From assembly GCA_040878005.1 (NCBI GenBank), contig JBBDMW010000034.1, positions 1 to 64,000 on the forward strand: 64,000 nt of DNA, read 5' to 3'. Each line of letters begins with the position of its first letter. The first letter of the stretch is position 1. Source of the stretch: JBBDMW01 sp040878005 (GTDB lineage Bacteria > Chloroflexota > Dehalococcoidia > Lucifugimonadales > Lucifugimonadaceae). Below, piece by piece: positions 54,835 through 63,898 of the stretch. The translations under genes were made by a program, and so were the position numbers. Under the pieces are notes generated by a model, which was given only the letters and a program-made list of their open reading frames with translations, had not been told where the DNA came from and made no database searches.

Positions 54835-54884
54835 ACGAGTGCCCGGGGGTTATCCGCCCNNNNNNNNNNCCCCCCGGCACTCGT
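54835..54884. other. 10-N gap flanked by 15-bp inverted repeats
   Basis: Ten undetermined bases (54860-54869) lie between ACGAGTGCCCGGGGG (54835-54849) and CCCCCCGGCACTCGT (54870-54884). These are reverse complements of each other except for one base. This could be the mark of a foldback artefact in assembly, or the ends of an inserted element; the sequence alone cannot decide. Confidence 0.75.
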
Positions 54885-55526
54885 AAAGCCCGCCAGTTCC
54901 CACGACGCTTTGAGGAGGACCGCCGGGCGCACCGGTGGGACCAGGATGGCGCGTTGCAGGTCGTTGAGTATGCCGGCGACAAGACGGTCGGGATCGTGGG
55001 CTTCGGCAAGTCAGGCCGCGAGACAGGGTGGCGGTGCAAGGCAATCGGCATGCGGGTGCTGGCGGTAGACCGGCAGGCCATCGACGGCGATCCCATCGTG
55101 GAAGATGTGTGGACGCTGGACCGGCTGCCGGAACTGCTGGCAGAGTCGGACTACATCGTCATCACAGCGCCCCAGACGCCGGACACCATCGACATGATCG
55201 GCGAGCGGGAGCTTCGCATGATGAAGCGCACCGGGCGGCTGGTGGTGACATCGAGGGGTAGGATCGTGAACCAACGGGCCCTTGTGCAGGCGTTACGAGA
55301 AGGTGTCATCGCCGGCGCAGCACTGGACACGGTCGACGAAGAGCCAATGCCTGTTGACGATCCGCTGTGGGACCTGCCAAACGTGATCATCACGCCGCAC
55401 ATCGCCGGCAACGCAGAACCGGAGCTGCTGGACCGCCGGACAGTGGCCATCTTTGCCGAAAACCTGCGGCGTTGGCTGGACGGGCTGCCAATGCTCAACG
55501 TGGTAGACAAGAAGCTCCGTTTCTAA
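54876..55526 (+). pseudogene. C-terminal part of D-2-hydroxyacid dehydrogenase
   Basis: From just after the gap the frame reads TRKARQFPRRFEEDR, then the cofactor-binding half: KTVGIVGFGKSGRE (the GxGxxG nucleotide loop), VLAVDRQ, TAPQTPDTIDMIG, VVTSRGRIVNQRAL, ALDTVDEEPMP with the catalytic glutamate, and ITPHIAG with the catalytic histidine. Joined to the upstream half it would make a dehydrogenase of roughly 320 residues, missing only about five residues at the junction. As written, this half has no start codon of its own, so it is non-functional unless the scaffold is wrong. Confidence 0.82.
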
Positions 55527-55661
55527 GCAGCCAGTGCACTTAGGGCAAATCTTCACCGTCAAACCGCGTAAAGTCGTGCTTGCGTAAGTTGCGCTGTACC
55601 CGCAGCATTAATAGGTCGCGCTATTCGCGCTCCTCAGCCTTTTCCTGAAAGTAGATTCCTC

Positions 55662-57500
55662 ATGTCCACGCGTCTGATGCGCCGGGAAGACCGTCGCAAC
55701 GTCGCCATCATTGCCCATGTCGACCACGGCAAGACCACCCTGGTGGACGCCATGCTCAAGCAGTCCGGCTCATTCCGCGCCCACGAAGCGATTGTGGACC
55801 GGGTCATGGACTCCACGGACCTTGAGCGGGAGAAGGGCATCACCATCCTGGCCAAGAACACCGCTGTGCGGTGGGGCGGCGTGAAGATCAACATCATCGA
55901 CACTCCCGGCCACGCCGACTTCGGCGGCGAGGTGGAGCGCGGCCTGACCATGGTGGACGGCGTGCTGCTGCTGGTGGACGCCAGCGAGGGGCCGCTGCCA
56001 CAGACCCGGTTCGTCCTGCGCAAGGCGCTCGCCTCGAAGCTCTCCGTCATCCTGGTCATAAACAAGGTTGACCGCCCGGATGCCCGCATCAAGGAGGTCG
56101 TTGACGAGGTATACGAGCTGTTCCTGGACCTTGGCGCAGACGAAGACCAGATCGATTTCCCAATCGTGTACTGCAACGCCAGGGCAGGGCAGGCATCGCT
56201 CGACCCGGACGTGCCGGGCGAAGACCTTAAGCCGCTCATAGACGTGCTCATGAGCCACATCCCTGCGCCGGAGTACATCGAGGGCCACCCGCTCCAGGCG
56301 CTGGTGACAAACCTGGACGCCTCCCCGTACGTCGGCAGGCTGGCCATTTGCCGGGTGCGGCAGGGGACCATACGCAAGGACCAGGTGATTGCCAGGTGCC
56401 GTGTGGACGGCAAGATCGAGCGCATCAAAGTCACCGAGTTGTACGTCACCGAGGCGCTGGACCGCATCGACGCCGAGGAAGCCGGGGTGGGCGAGATCAT
56501 TGCGATAGCCGGCATGCCGGATGTGACCATTGGCGAGACGCTCGCCGACGCCGAAGACCCACGTCCCCTGCCTGTCATAACCATCGATGAGCCCAGCCTC
56601 TCCATGACTGTCGGCATCAACACATCGCCGCTGGCCGGCCAGGATGGCAAAAAGCTGACCGCCCGCATGGTGAAAAACCGCCTGGACCAGGAACTGGTCG
56701 GCAACGTGTCCATACGCGTGCTCCCCTCAGACCGTCCGGACACGTGGATAGTCCAGGGCCGCGGCGAGCTTCAGCTTGCAGTGCTGGTGGAGACCATGCG
56801 CCGTGAAGGCTTTGAGCTAACGGTGGGCAAGCCGCAGGTGGTCACGAAGACAATCGACGGCAGGCTCTGCGAGCCAATGGAACGTCTCTCGGTTGACGTG
56901 CCGGAGGAGTACCTGGGAGTGGTTACGCAACTCCTGGCCCTTCGAAAGGGCCGCATGGAGCAGATGATCAACCACGGCACAGGGCGAGTCCGCATGGACT
57001 ACATCATCCCCGCACGCGGACTGATCGGCTTCCATACAGAATTCCTGGTGGAAACCCGAGGCACCGGCCTTCGCCACCACGTATTCGACCGCTATGAGCC
57101 GTGGCACGGCGAACTGCGCACGAGGCCCACTGGCAGCCTGGTCGCAGACCGGCGCGGCCCAACAACGGCCTTCGCCCTGCTGAACCTACAGGAGCGCGGC
57201 GCCCTGTTCGTGGGACCGGGTGTGGAGGTGTTCGAGGGGATGATCATCGGCGAGAACCCACGCTCGCAGGACATGGACGTGAACCCGACCAAGGGCAAGA
57301 AGCTCACCAACATGAGGTCGTCCACATCAGAGGCCACAGAGAGCCTGGCGCCGCCGAGGCTGCTGTCCCTGGAGCAGTCACTGGAGTTCATCATGGAGGA
57401 CGAATGCCTTGAGGTGACGCCTTCCAACGTCCGCCTGCGCAAGGTCATCCTGAGCGCGATGGAGCGTGGCCGTCAGAAGGGCGCGCAGAAAGGCGCGTGA
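55662..57500 (+). CDS. typA: Ribosome-associated translational GTPase TypA/BipA
   Basis: A 612-residue elongation-factor-like GTPase that helps ribosome assembly and stress adaptation. G motifs are AHVDHGKTT, DTPGHADFGGE and NKVDRPDA, with DLEREKGITI as the effector region. Domain II and the EF-G-like domains follow, then the TypA-specific C-terminal region (TGSLVADRRGPTTAFALLNL and EDECLEVTP). Length is normal. The start is ATG 55662 with only a weak ribosome-binding sequence. Confidence 0.97.
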   Translation: MSTRLMRREDRRNVAIIAHVDHGKTTLVDAMLKQSGSFRAHEAIVDRVMDSTDLEREKGITILAKNTAVRWGGVKINIIDTPGHADFGGEVERGLTMVDGVLLLVDASEGPLPQTRFVLRKALASKLSVILVINKVDRPDARIKEVVDEVYELFLDLGADEDQIDFPIVYCNARAGQASLDPDVPGEDLKPLIDVLMSHIPAPEYIEGHPLQALVTNLDASPYVGRLAICRVRQGTIRKDQVIARCRVDGKIERIKVTELYVTEALDRIDAEEAGVGEIIAIAGMPDVTIGETLADAEDPRPLPVITIDEPSLSMTVGINTSPLAGQDGKKLTARMVKNRLDQELVGNVSIRVLPSDRPDTWIVQGRGELQLAVLVETMRREGFELTVGKPQVVTKTIDGRLCEPMERLSVDVPEEYLGVVTQLLALRKGRMEQMINHGTGRVRMDYIIPARGLIGFHTEFLVETRGTGLRHHVFDRYEPWHGELRTRPTGSLVADRRGPTTAFALLNLQERGALFVGPGVEVFEGMIIGENPRSQDMDVNPTKGKKLTNMRSSTSEATESLAPPRLLSLEQSLEFIMEDECLEVTPSNVRLRKVILSAMERGRQKGAQKGA

Positions 57501-57518
57501 CGGGGCGCAGGGCCGGCC

Positions 57519-58199
57519 CTACGTGGCCTTCCACGCCTCGTACTTGTCCAGGCTGAAGTCCGGCGCTGTGAAGTAGCGGTGCATGGAGGACTCCTTCTCA
57601 CGGACCTCCTCGCACTTCTCAGCCACTGCAGCGGCCATGTCCACAGGCACGCGCGTCACCCCATCGGCATCACATACCAGGATGTCGCCGGGGTTGATGA
57701 GCAGGCCCGCCACCCAGACAGGCACATTGTGGCGAACCATGTTGAAGGGGCCGTGACCGGGCACCCGCGAGCGTCCCCAAAGGCCGCAGTCAGCCTTCTT
57801 AATGCCCTCAACGTCCCGGACTGAGCCGTCAACCACGATGCCCAGGCAGCCGAGGGCACGGTGCCGGTATGCCATTCCGTCGCCCATGATCGCGCCGCGG
57901 CCTGGCGGGTCATCCACGTCCTTCAGGACGCCGATGGTGGGCACACCGGCGTATGCGATGGCGTCGTAGTAATCGTTCCAATTGAGCGGTTCTGCCACGT
58001 CATGCAGTGGGGTGGCCTCAGCGGTCACTGCGTAACCCACGAGGGTGCCGAACTCCGGGAGCATGCAAGTCAGTTCCGGTCCTGAGTAATCCTGGTCGGC
58101 GGGTACATGACCCCGCACCAATATCCCGGCATTCTGAACCGTCGCGGAGTCATACTGAGCCAGGGCAGAAAGGACGGCGGGGTCAACTGCTTTGATCAT
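57519..58199 (-). CDS. RraA-like/HMG-aldolase family protein
   Basis: A 226-residue protein of the RraA/dimethylmenaquinone methyltransferase-like family, which includes class II HMG/CHA aldolases and regulators of RNase E. Motifs are GYAVTAEATP, VLKDVDDPPGRGAIMGD, GCLGIVVDGSVRD with the D-G-x-x-R-D pattern of metal-dependent aldolases, and INPGDILVCDADGV. Because the DGSVRD pattern is intact, an aldolase or lyase is more likely than a regulator. It converges on typA with an 18-base gap. Confidence 0.85.
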   Translation of the reverse strand: MIKAVDPAVLSALAQYDSATVQNAGILVRGHVPADQDYSGPELTCMLPEFGTLVGYAVTAEATPLHDVAEPLNWNDYYDAIAYAGVPTIGVLKDVDDPPGRGAIMGDGMAYRHRALGCLGIVVDGSVRDVEGIKKADCGLWGRSRVPGHGPFNMVRHNVPVWVAGLLINPGDILVCDADGVTRVPVDMAAAVAEKCEEVREKESSMHRYFTAPDFSLDKYEAWKAT

Positions 58200-58264
58200 G
58201 ATTTTTGGTTCTTGTTTGTACGTGCCATCAACTCAAGGTTGAGAGGATGTGCATGGAGCAGCCG

Positions 58265-58540
58265 TTACGCCTCTTCCCTGGGCAGGACTTTATCTTCGAC
58301 TGCCAGCTCTTCCCCGGGGAAAAATTCAAGCCAGGGCTCGAACTGCTCAACGAAAACCCGACCCTCATCCAGGCTGGACAGTCCCTTGATGGCTCTGCCC
58401 GGGTCGTAACCGGTGGTCTTAGCCAGCGCTTCCACGCCTCGCTTGGTTTCCCGGACGCCACCCACGGAAAACTCCTCGCCGTCATCCGTCTGGACCAGGA
58501 GCTCCATGCCGCGCCGGGTTTCTTTCCAGTAAAGCCGCAT
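58265..58540 (-). CDS. Small acidic hypothetical protein
   Basis: A 91-residue acidic protein starting MRLYWKETRRGMELLVQ, with predicted short strands in the first half and a Glu-rich second half (FFPGEELAVEDKVLPREEA). No family is recognised. AGGA stands about nine bases before the ATG. It lies between coaBC and the RraA-like gene on the same strand with short spacers, suggesting a shared transcript. A longer overlapping frame on the same strand looks like a shadow because its arginine- and proline-rich product has no pattern. Confidence 0.5.
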   Translation of the reverse strand: MRLYWKETRRGMELLVQTDDGEEFSVGGVRETKRGVEALAKTTGYDPGRAIKGLSSLDEGRVFVEQFEPWLEFFPGEELAVEDKVLPREEA

Positions 58541-58590
58541 ATCTTGAATCCTATCTGGCGGGCCTTGTTGCGGCGCCGCACTTTTGTGAA

Positions 58591-59820
58591 CTACCTGGAC
58601 AGGTACCGCTGCGCCCTGTCCAGCACCGCGTGCGCTACCGTCAGTTTATTCATCAACGGCAATTGCTCAACGTTGCCCTGTGCATCCACGAAGGCTACCC
58701 GGTTTGTATCAGTTCCGAAGCCGCTGCCGGCCTCCGTGACGTCATTTGCCACGACGAATGCGGCGCCCTTGGACACCGCCTTGGTCTTAGCATTTTCAGC
58801 GGCGTTCATGGTCTCCGCTGCGAAAGCTACCTTGACCAGGCGTTGCCCTGATGCCTCAGTGATTATGTCCGGGTTACGGGCAAGCTCCAGCACCAGCGTA
58901 TCTTCGTCGCCCTTCTTGATTTTCTGTGGCGCAGGCTTGGCGGGGCGGTAGTCGGCCACCGCCGCGGCCATTACCAGCAGATCAGAGTCGGCGGATGCCT
59001 GCAACACCTCGCGATGCATCTCACGCGCCGTGTTCACCTTCACCATGGTTACCCCCACCAGGTCAGGCAGGGCGGTGGGCGTGGTAATCAGCGTGACCTC
59101 AGCGCCGCGGCCGCGGGCAGCCTCCGCCAGGGCATACCCCATCTTTCCCGACGAACGGTTGGTCAGGTACCTGACCGGGTCCAGGGGCTCCTGAGTGCCG
59201 CCGGCGGTGATCACCACGCGCCTGTGCGAGTAATCTCCGCCGCGGCCGAGCACCCATCGCATGTGCTCAATGATCCGTGCAGGCTCCTCCAGCCGCCCCC
59301 GTCCGGTCAGGCCGGATGCGAGCCTGCCTTCGCCGGGCTCGATCACATGCACACCGCGCTCTCGCAGCACCTGCACGTTCCACTGCGTCGCCGGGTTGTC
59401 GTACATGTCTCCGTCCATCGCCGGGGCGACGATTATTGGCGCTGACGTGGCGAGTATGGTTGCGCCAAGCGGATCGTCAGAGAGGCCCATTGCAATTTTG
59501 GCGAGCGTGTTGGCTGTGGCCGGGGCTACGACGACGACGTTTGCCCGCATGGCCAGGGCGACGTGGTCGATGCTCAACGCAGAGTTGGCCCCGAACAGGC
59601 CCACGGTCACCGGCCTGTGCGTCAGCGCAGCGAACGTGGTGGGGCCTACAAACTCGGTGGCACTCTCCGTCAGGATCACATCAACCGCCGCACCCTGCTG
59701 CACCAGCTTGCTTGCAAGGTCGGCTGCCTTGTAGGCAGCGATGCTGCCGGTTACCCCAAGTACCACGTTGTGATCACGGAGCGGCAGGTATCGCTGCGTT
59801 TGAGTTGAATCCAGTTGCAT
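58591..59820 (-). CDS. coaBC: Bifunctional phosphopantothenoylcysteine synthetase/decarboxylase
   Basis: A 409-residue fusion of CoaC (flavin-dependent decarboxylase, residues 1 to about 190) and CoaB (synthetase, about 200-409) of coenzyme A synthesis. Motifs are GVTGSIAAYKAADL, APATANTLAKIA and, in CoaB, ITAGGTQEPLDPVRYLTNRSSGKMG (two adjoining stretches) and AAVADYRP. The substrate segment often written PAMNxxM reads PAMDGDM here, a substitution at the conserved asparagine. The start is ATG 59820. Two coaX genes lie upstream on the same strand, making a CoA gene block. Confidence 0.95.
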   Translation of the reverse strand: MQLDSTQTQRYLPLRDHNVVLGVTGSIAAYKAADLASKLVQQGAAVDVILTESATEFVGPTTFAALTHRPVTVGLFGANSALSIDHVALAMRANVVVVAPATANTLAKIAMGLSDDPLGATILATSAPIIVAPAMDGDMYDNPATQWNVQVLRERGVHVIEPGEGRLASGLTGRGRLEEPARIIEHMRWVLGRGGDYSHRRVVITAGGTQEPLDPVRYLTNRSSGKMGYALAEAARGRGAEVTLITTPTALPDLVGVTMVKVNTAREMHREVLQASADSDLLVMAAAVADYRPAKPAPQKIKKGDEDTLVLELARNPDIITEASGQRLVKVAFAAETMNAAENAKTKAVSKGAAFVVANDVTEAGSGFGTDTNRVAFVDAQGNVEQLPLMNKLTVAHAVLDRAQRYLSR

Positions 59821-59919
59821 ATTGTCCTATGTCTTGTTGAATGGCGGCAGAAGCGCCCACCGTGTTGGCGGCCGGGCGCCGGATGCGCTGTTACAGAGTA
59901 CCGAAAGGCGGTGACTGGT

Positions 59920-59938
59920 GCCTGTCAGTGTGACAGGC
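59920..59938. other. Perfect 8-bp hairpin between coaBC and coaX
   Basis: Arms GCCTGTCA and TGACAGGC enclose a three-base GTG loop in the 228-bp spacer between the second coaX and coaBC. No T-tract follows on either strand. It may be a terminator-like or regulatory hairpin; nothing else notable was seen in the spacer. Confidence 0.4.
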
Positions 59939-60048
59939 GATGCGTTGTGACCTTCAGCCGCAGGTTGTTTCCTTGTGCTCGTGACTGGCGGACAGCGCCG
60001 CCTGCCGTTGACCATCGGGCAGGCCGGTGAGGGTGCACTACGACGCTG

Positions 60049-60837
60049 CTACTGCTGCACATTTCGCTCGTGGATCAGCCTTAGGCCCACGAGGGTCAAC
60101 TCCGGGTTCACCTCATCGAACACCGCAGTATGCTGATTTATGAGCCTGGCGAGGCCACCTGTGGCGACCACCTTGCAACGGGAAGGGTCATCGGGTGACA
60201 GTTCGTTCTTGAACCGGTGAACCATTCCTTCGACCAACCCGACGTAGCCGTACAGCAGGCCAGACTGCATGGAGGCCACAGTGTTTCGTCCGATGGCTGA
60301 TGGCGGCGTTGCGAGGTCAACCCGGCGAAGCTGTGCGGTGCGTTCATACAAGGCCTCGGCGGCGGCAAGCAGGCCAGGTGATATTGCGCCACCCAGATAT
60401 TCGCCCGCCTCGGTTATGGCGTCGAATACAGTGGGGGTTCCAAAGTCGACGACGATGGTTGGTCCCCCGTACAGCGAATGTGCCGCCACGGTGTTGGCCA
60501 CACGGTCTGAGCCAACGTCATGTGTGCGGTCATAGCTGATGCGGATGCCAGTCCTCACACCCGGCCCAACCACCAGTGGGTCGAGCCCGGTCATTTGGAC
60601 CAGCGCCCGCTCCACCAGCCTGGTAATGGTCGGCGCCGTGGAGCACATTACGATTGCGCCGAGCGCGGCGGGGTCTACGTTCCGGGCTTGCAGCAGGCCG
60701 GACATGAGCAACTCGTGCTCGTCCTCCGTGCGGCGGGAGTCCGTGGAGAAGCGCCAGGTGGCGGCCAGTCTTTCGCCATCGAACGCGCCCATGGCAACCT
60801 GCGTGTTTCCTATGTCCAGTGCGAGGAGTGTTGTCAA
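60049..60837 (-). CDS. coaX: Type III pantothenate kinase, second tandem copy
   Basis: A 262-residue CoaX that phosphorylates pantothenate in the first step of CoA synthesis. Motifs are LLALDIGNTQ, GPGVRTGI, HDVGSDRVANTVAAHS with the catalytic aspartate, VVDFGTPTVFDAIT, YLGGAISPGL and NTVASMQSGLLYG. The segment usually written DFGTATTFD has a Pro and a Val here. It starts with TTG 60837, 57 bases after the stop of the first coaX, and the two are clearly paralogous. It may be active, regulatory or in decay; the catalytic positions I can identify remain. Confidence 0.92.
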   Translation of the reverse strand: MTTLLALDIGNTQVAMGAFDGERLAATWRFSTDSRRTEDEHELLMSGLLQARNVDPAALGAIVMCSTAPTITRLVERALVQMTGLDPLVVGPGVRTGIRISYDRTHDVGSDRVANTVAAHSLYGGPTIVVDFGTPTVFDAITEAGEYLGGAISPGLLAAAEALYERTAQLRRVDLATPPSAIGRNTVASMQSGLLYGYVGLVEGMVHRFKNELSPDDPSRCKVVATGGLARLINQHTAVFDEVNPELTLVGLRLIHERNVQQ

Positions 60838-60894
60838 TGCGCCAGTGATTATAGTGGAGGTTGGCCGTCCCCCTCGAACCGGGCCGGGTTGATC

Positions 60895-61701
60895 TCAGGG
60901 TTCCGGTCGATTTGACCGGTCAGAATTGCGCTCGTGGATCAGTCTGAGCCCCTCGAGGGTCAACTCCTGGTTCAGCTCATCGAAAACGTCGGTGTGACTG
61001 TGGATCAGCGGGGCGAGCCCGCCAGTTGCGATTACCATGCATTTGCCCGGGTCGTCCGGGCACAACTCTTTCTTGATCCGGCGGACCAGGCCCTCTACGA
61101 GGCCCACGTAGCCGTACACGATGCCCGACTGCAAGGATGCGACGGTGTTGCGCCCGATGGCCGTCTCCGGTGGAATCACCTCAACGCGTCGCAACTGGGC
61201 TGTTCGCTGATACAGGGCTTCTGCCGCCACGAGCAAGCCCGGCGCTATGGCTCCGCCCATGTATTCGCCGGCCTGCGTGATCGCCTCGAATTTGGTGGCT
61301 GTCCCGAAGTCGACAACGATCACCGGGCCATCGCACATGGCGTGCGCTGCCACTGCGTCAGCTATCCGGTCTGAGCCCACGTCCTGCGTCCGGTCGTACC
61401 TGATCTGTATGCCGGTCTTGATACCGGGGCCGACCATGAGCGGGGAATGGCCGGTCAGTTGTGCCAGCGATTGTTCGACCAGCCTGGTGACCGGCGGCAC
61501 GACGGAGCACATCACGATTGCGCCGAGCGCGGTGGGGTCCACGCCACGGGAATGCAGCAGGCCAGCGATGAGCAACTCGTGCTCGTCCTCTGTGCGGCGG
61601 GAGTCGGTGGAGAAGCGCCACGTGGCAGTCAGGCGTTCGCCATCGAAGACGCCCATCTTCACCTGGGTATTGCCGATGTCTACTGCGAGAAGCGTGGTCA
61701 A
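60895..61701 (-). CDS. coaX: Type III pantothenate kinase, first tandem copy
   Basis: A 268-residue CoaX. Motifs are LLAVDIGNTQVKMG, GPGIKTGIQI, QDVGSDRIADAVAAHAM, VVDFGTATKFEAIT, YMGGAIAPGL and NTVASLQSGIVYG. It keeps the common GTAT but has Glu for the usual Asp in the TKFE segment. The start is TTG 61701. Being nearer to consensus in most motifs, it is the likelier main enzyme, while the downstream copy shows a different set of substitutions. It lies 94 bases downstream of nnrDE on the same strand. Confidence 0.93.
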   Translation of the reverse strand: MTTLLAVDIGNTQVKMGVFDGERLTATWRFSTDSRRTEDEHELLIAGLLHSRGVDPTALGAIVMCSVVPPVTRLVEQSLAQLTGHSPLMVGPGIKTGIQIRYDRTQDVGSDRIADAVAAHAMCDGPVIVVDFGTATKFEAITQAGEYMGGAIAPGLLVAAEALYQRTAQLRRVEVIPPETAIGRNTVASLQSGIVYGYVGLVEGLVRRIKKELCPDDPGKCMVIATGGLAPLIHSHTDVFDELNQELTLEGLRLIHERNSDRSNRPEP

Positions 61702-61795
61702 AGCGCAGCGATTATACGGTTGATGCTGGAGCCGGGGTCACCCTCGGCTGGCAGGCTCCACCCTTCAACACGACAGGCGTAGCAGGGGATGCGCC

Positions 61796-63340
61796 TCAAC
61801 CCGATGCCAGTTTGACAAACGCAGCAGGCAGGGCGTCCGCTACATCGCCGGCTGTCATGCCGACCTCGCCAATGTTGCGTCGGGCGATATCGCCCGCGAG
61901 CCCGTGCAGATACACCGCCAGGGATGCCACATCGAACAGCTCATCGGGCCGCTGGGCCAGTAGCCCGGCGAGAAGGCCGGCCAATACGTCGCCGGTGCCT
62001 CCCTTCGCCAGTCCCGGGTTCACCCACGGACTGATGCGGACCCTGCCGTCAGGCGCTGCCACCAGTGTGGCCGCACCCTTGAGGATGACCACGTTGCCGA
62101 ACTTCTCAGCAGCCTGGAGCGCCGTGCCAAGGCGGTCCTTTTGCACATCAGCCGTGGATATGCCCAGCAGGCGGGACATCTCCCCTGGGTGAGGTGTCAG
62201 CATAGCCGGGCAGGCTATCCGGTCCCACCACCGGTGAGTACCCGAAAGAATATTTAGCGCATCGGCATCCAGCACCGCCGGAACGGAGTCGTTCACGTTG
62301 AACAGAAAGGCCCGGAGGAACTCGGCTGTGTCAGGCGCCTGCCCAAGGCCGGGTCCAGCCATCAGGGCTGTTGCCCTTGACGCTGATTCCGTGGCAAGGC
62401 GGACAGCTTCGGCCACGTCCAGCGCGCCGGGGGCCGATTCCGGCAGTGGGGTGTATATGGCCTCCTCAACTCGACCGCCGATGATGCGGTACACGCTTTC
62501 TGGCGATGCAAGGAACACCAGGCCCGCGCCGGCACGGGTTGCCGCCCGTGTCGTGAGCAGGGGAGCGCCGAGGTAGGTTGGCGCTCCGGCGACTATGAAC
62601 GCGCTGCCGTACGATCCCTTGTGTGAATCGCCGGGCCTCGCCGGGAGCATGGGACGGGCCATGTTCGCCGTCATCCATTCCGTGCCGATATCAGTATCGA
62701 GACCCGGTGGAATGCCGATATCCAGCACCTCCAACTCGCCGCAGCCAGGGTCGAGGGGTCGTACGACCGGCCCCAGCTTGGGCAGTCCGAGCATGAGCGT
62801 GCGGTGGGCAGGCAGGCCGCGTGGGTCAAGGTCGCCGGTGTCAGACCGGATGCCCGTTGGCACGTCAACTGCCACCACGGGCGCACCTGAACTGCGCGCT
62901 GCCGCCAGACTGTCAGCCAATGGTGACTCAATGGCTCTCGACTGCCCGGTGCCCAACACCGCGTCGATGATCACATCAGATCGACCTGCGGCGCGGGCCA
63001 ACTCTGCTATGCCAGTGTCATCCAACGCATCCTCAACCCTTGCCCCGGCCTCTTCTGCTGGCCCACGCTTTGGGTCCGGGCCCTTTCGTGGCAGACATAC
63101 GAATGCCCGGACACGCGCACTGCGACGAGCGAGATGGCGGGCGGCTACCAGACCGTCACCGCCGTTGTTGCCCGGACCGATCAGTATTACGACGCGTTTG
63201 CCCCACGTTTCGCCAAGTTGGCGGGACAGGTTGTCGGCCACGGCCAGGCCGGCGTTTTCCATGAGTGTGTCGAGCGAAACGCCGGCCTCCACTGAGGCCT
63301 GCTCGATCTCCCTCATCTGTGCCGTTGTCACTGCTTTCAC
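61796..63340 (-). CDS. nnr: Bifunctional NAD(P)HX epimerase/ADP-dependent dehydratase
   Basis: A 514-residue repair enzyme. The N-terminal epimerase domain (to about residue 215) has GPGNNGGDGLVAAR and VAVDVPTG. The C-terminal dehydratase domain has GSYGSAFIVAGA, AGPGLGQ, LTPHPGEMSRLLG, NVVILKGAATLV and AKGGTGDVLAGLLAGLLAQ, the phosphate-binding glycine region. Together they restore hydrated NAD(P)H. Start is GTG 63340, overlapping the acpS stop by four bases (GTGA), so translation is coupled. Confidence 0.95.
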   Translation of the reverse strand: MKAVTTAQMREIEQASVEAGVSLDTLMENAGLAVADNLSRQLGETWGKRVVILIGPGNNGGDGLVAARHLARRSARVRAFVCLPRKGPDPKRGPAEEAGARVEDALDDTGIAELARAAGRSDVIIDAVLGTGQSRAIESPLADSLAAARSSGAPVVAVDVPTGIRSDTGDLDPRGLPAHRTLMLGLPKLGPVVRPLDPGCGELEVLDIGIPPGLDTDIGTEWMTANMARPMLPARPGDSHKGSYGSAFIVAGAPTYLGAPLLTTRAATRAGAGLVFLASPESVYRIIGGRVEEAIYTPLPESAPGALDVAEAVRLATESASRATALMAGPGLGQAPDTAEFLRAFLFNVNDSVPAVLDADALNILSGTHRWWDRIACPAMLTPHPGEMSRLLGISTADVQKDRLGTALQAAEKFGNVVILKGAATLVAAPDGRVRISPWVNPGLAKGGTGDVLAGLLAGLLAQRPDELFDVASLAVYLHGLAGDIARRNIGEVGMTAGDVADALPAAFVKLASG

Positions 63341-63726
63341 GTCGATGTGCTCCCGGGGTGATCATTCGCCTCTGCGACCACGGACGCCACAGCGAACTCA
63401 CGAGAATGTGAAAGGCTGAGGGCCATGCGTGTGATGCCCATCTTCTGCGCCCGCTTCAGGGCACGACCGTGGAGGGTTATTTCTGGGGCCTGTCCCCTCT
63501 GGCGGGTCACCTCCACTTCCTTCCATGCCACGCCGCGAACACCTGTGCCCAGGGCCTTCATCACAGCTTCCTTGGCGGCAAAGCGGCTTGCTAGCTGGGG
63601 GGGGCGGCCTCGACAGTACGCCTGCTCGCCCTTCGTATAAACCTTTTCAAGGAAGCGTTTCGGATACCGGTCTGCCACCGCGGCGATGCGATTAATTTCG
63701 ATAATGTCTATGCCGGTGTATATCAA
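63337..63726 (-). CDS. acpS: Holo-acyl-carrier-protein synthase
   Basis: A 129-residue AcpS that moves 4'-phosphopantetheine from CoA to acyl carrier proteins. Motifs are GIDIIEINRI at the N-terminus with the metal aspartate, and SRFAAKEAVMKALGTG with the metal glutamate. The start is TTG 63726, with AGGGG a few bases upstream; the frame stays open much further upstream but the extra 82 residues are outside the family. Its neighbourhood with CoA synthesis genes and nnrDE is logical, as it uses CoA. It is divergent from folD. Confidence 0.93.
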   Translation of the reverse strand: MIYTGIDIIEINRIAAVADRYPKRFLEKVYTKGEQAYCRGRPPQLASRFAAKEAVMKALGTGVRGVAWKEVEVTRQRGQAPEITLHGRALKRAQKMGITRMALSLSHSREFAVASVVAEANDHPGSTST

Positions 63727-63898
63727 GCTTGAGCCCCTGTAACTGGCGGCGGAATGGTCGGGTAGAGTGCCACGCAATGAGCGGCCGGAGAGCAGATGAT
63801 ACCCTCGGGCAGGTGTTTGACGCCCCGGTGTACGATTTCCTCTTGATCCAATCAAATTAACCGGCTGGCCCGCCACCTTGTTCCCTGGAGGATGACAG

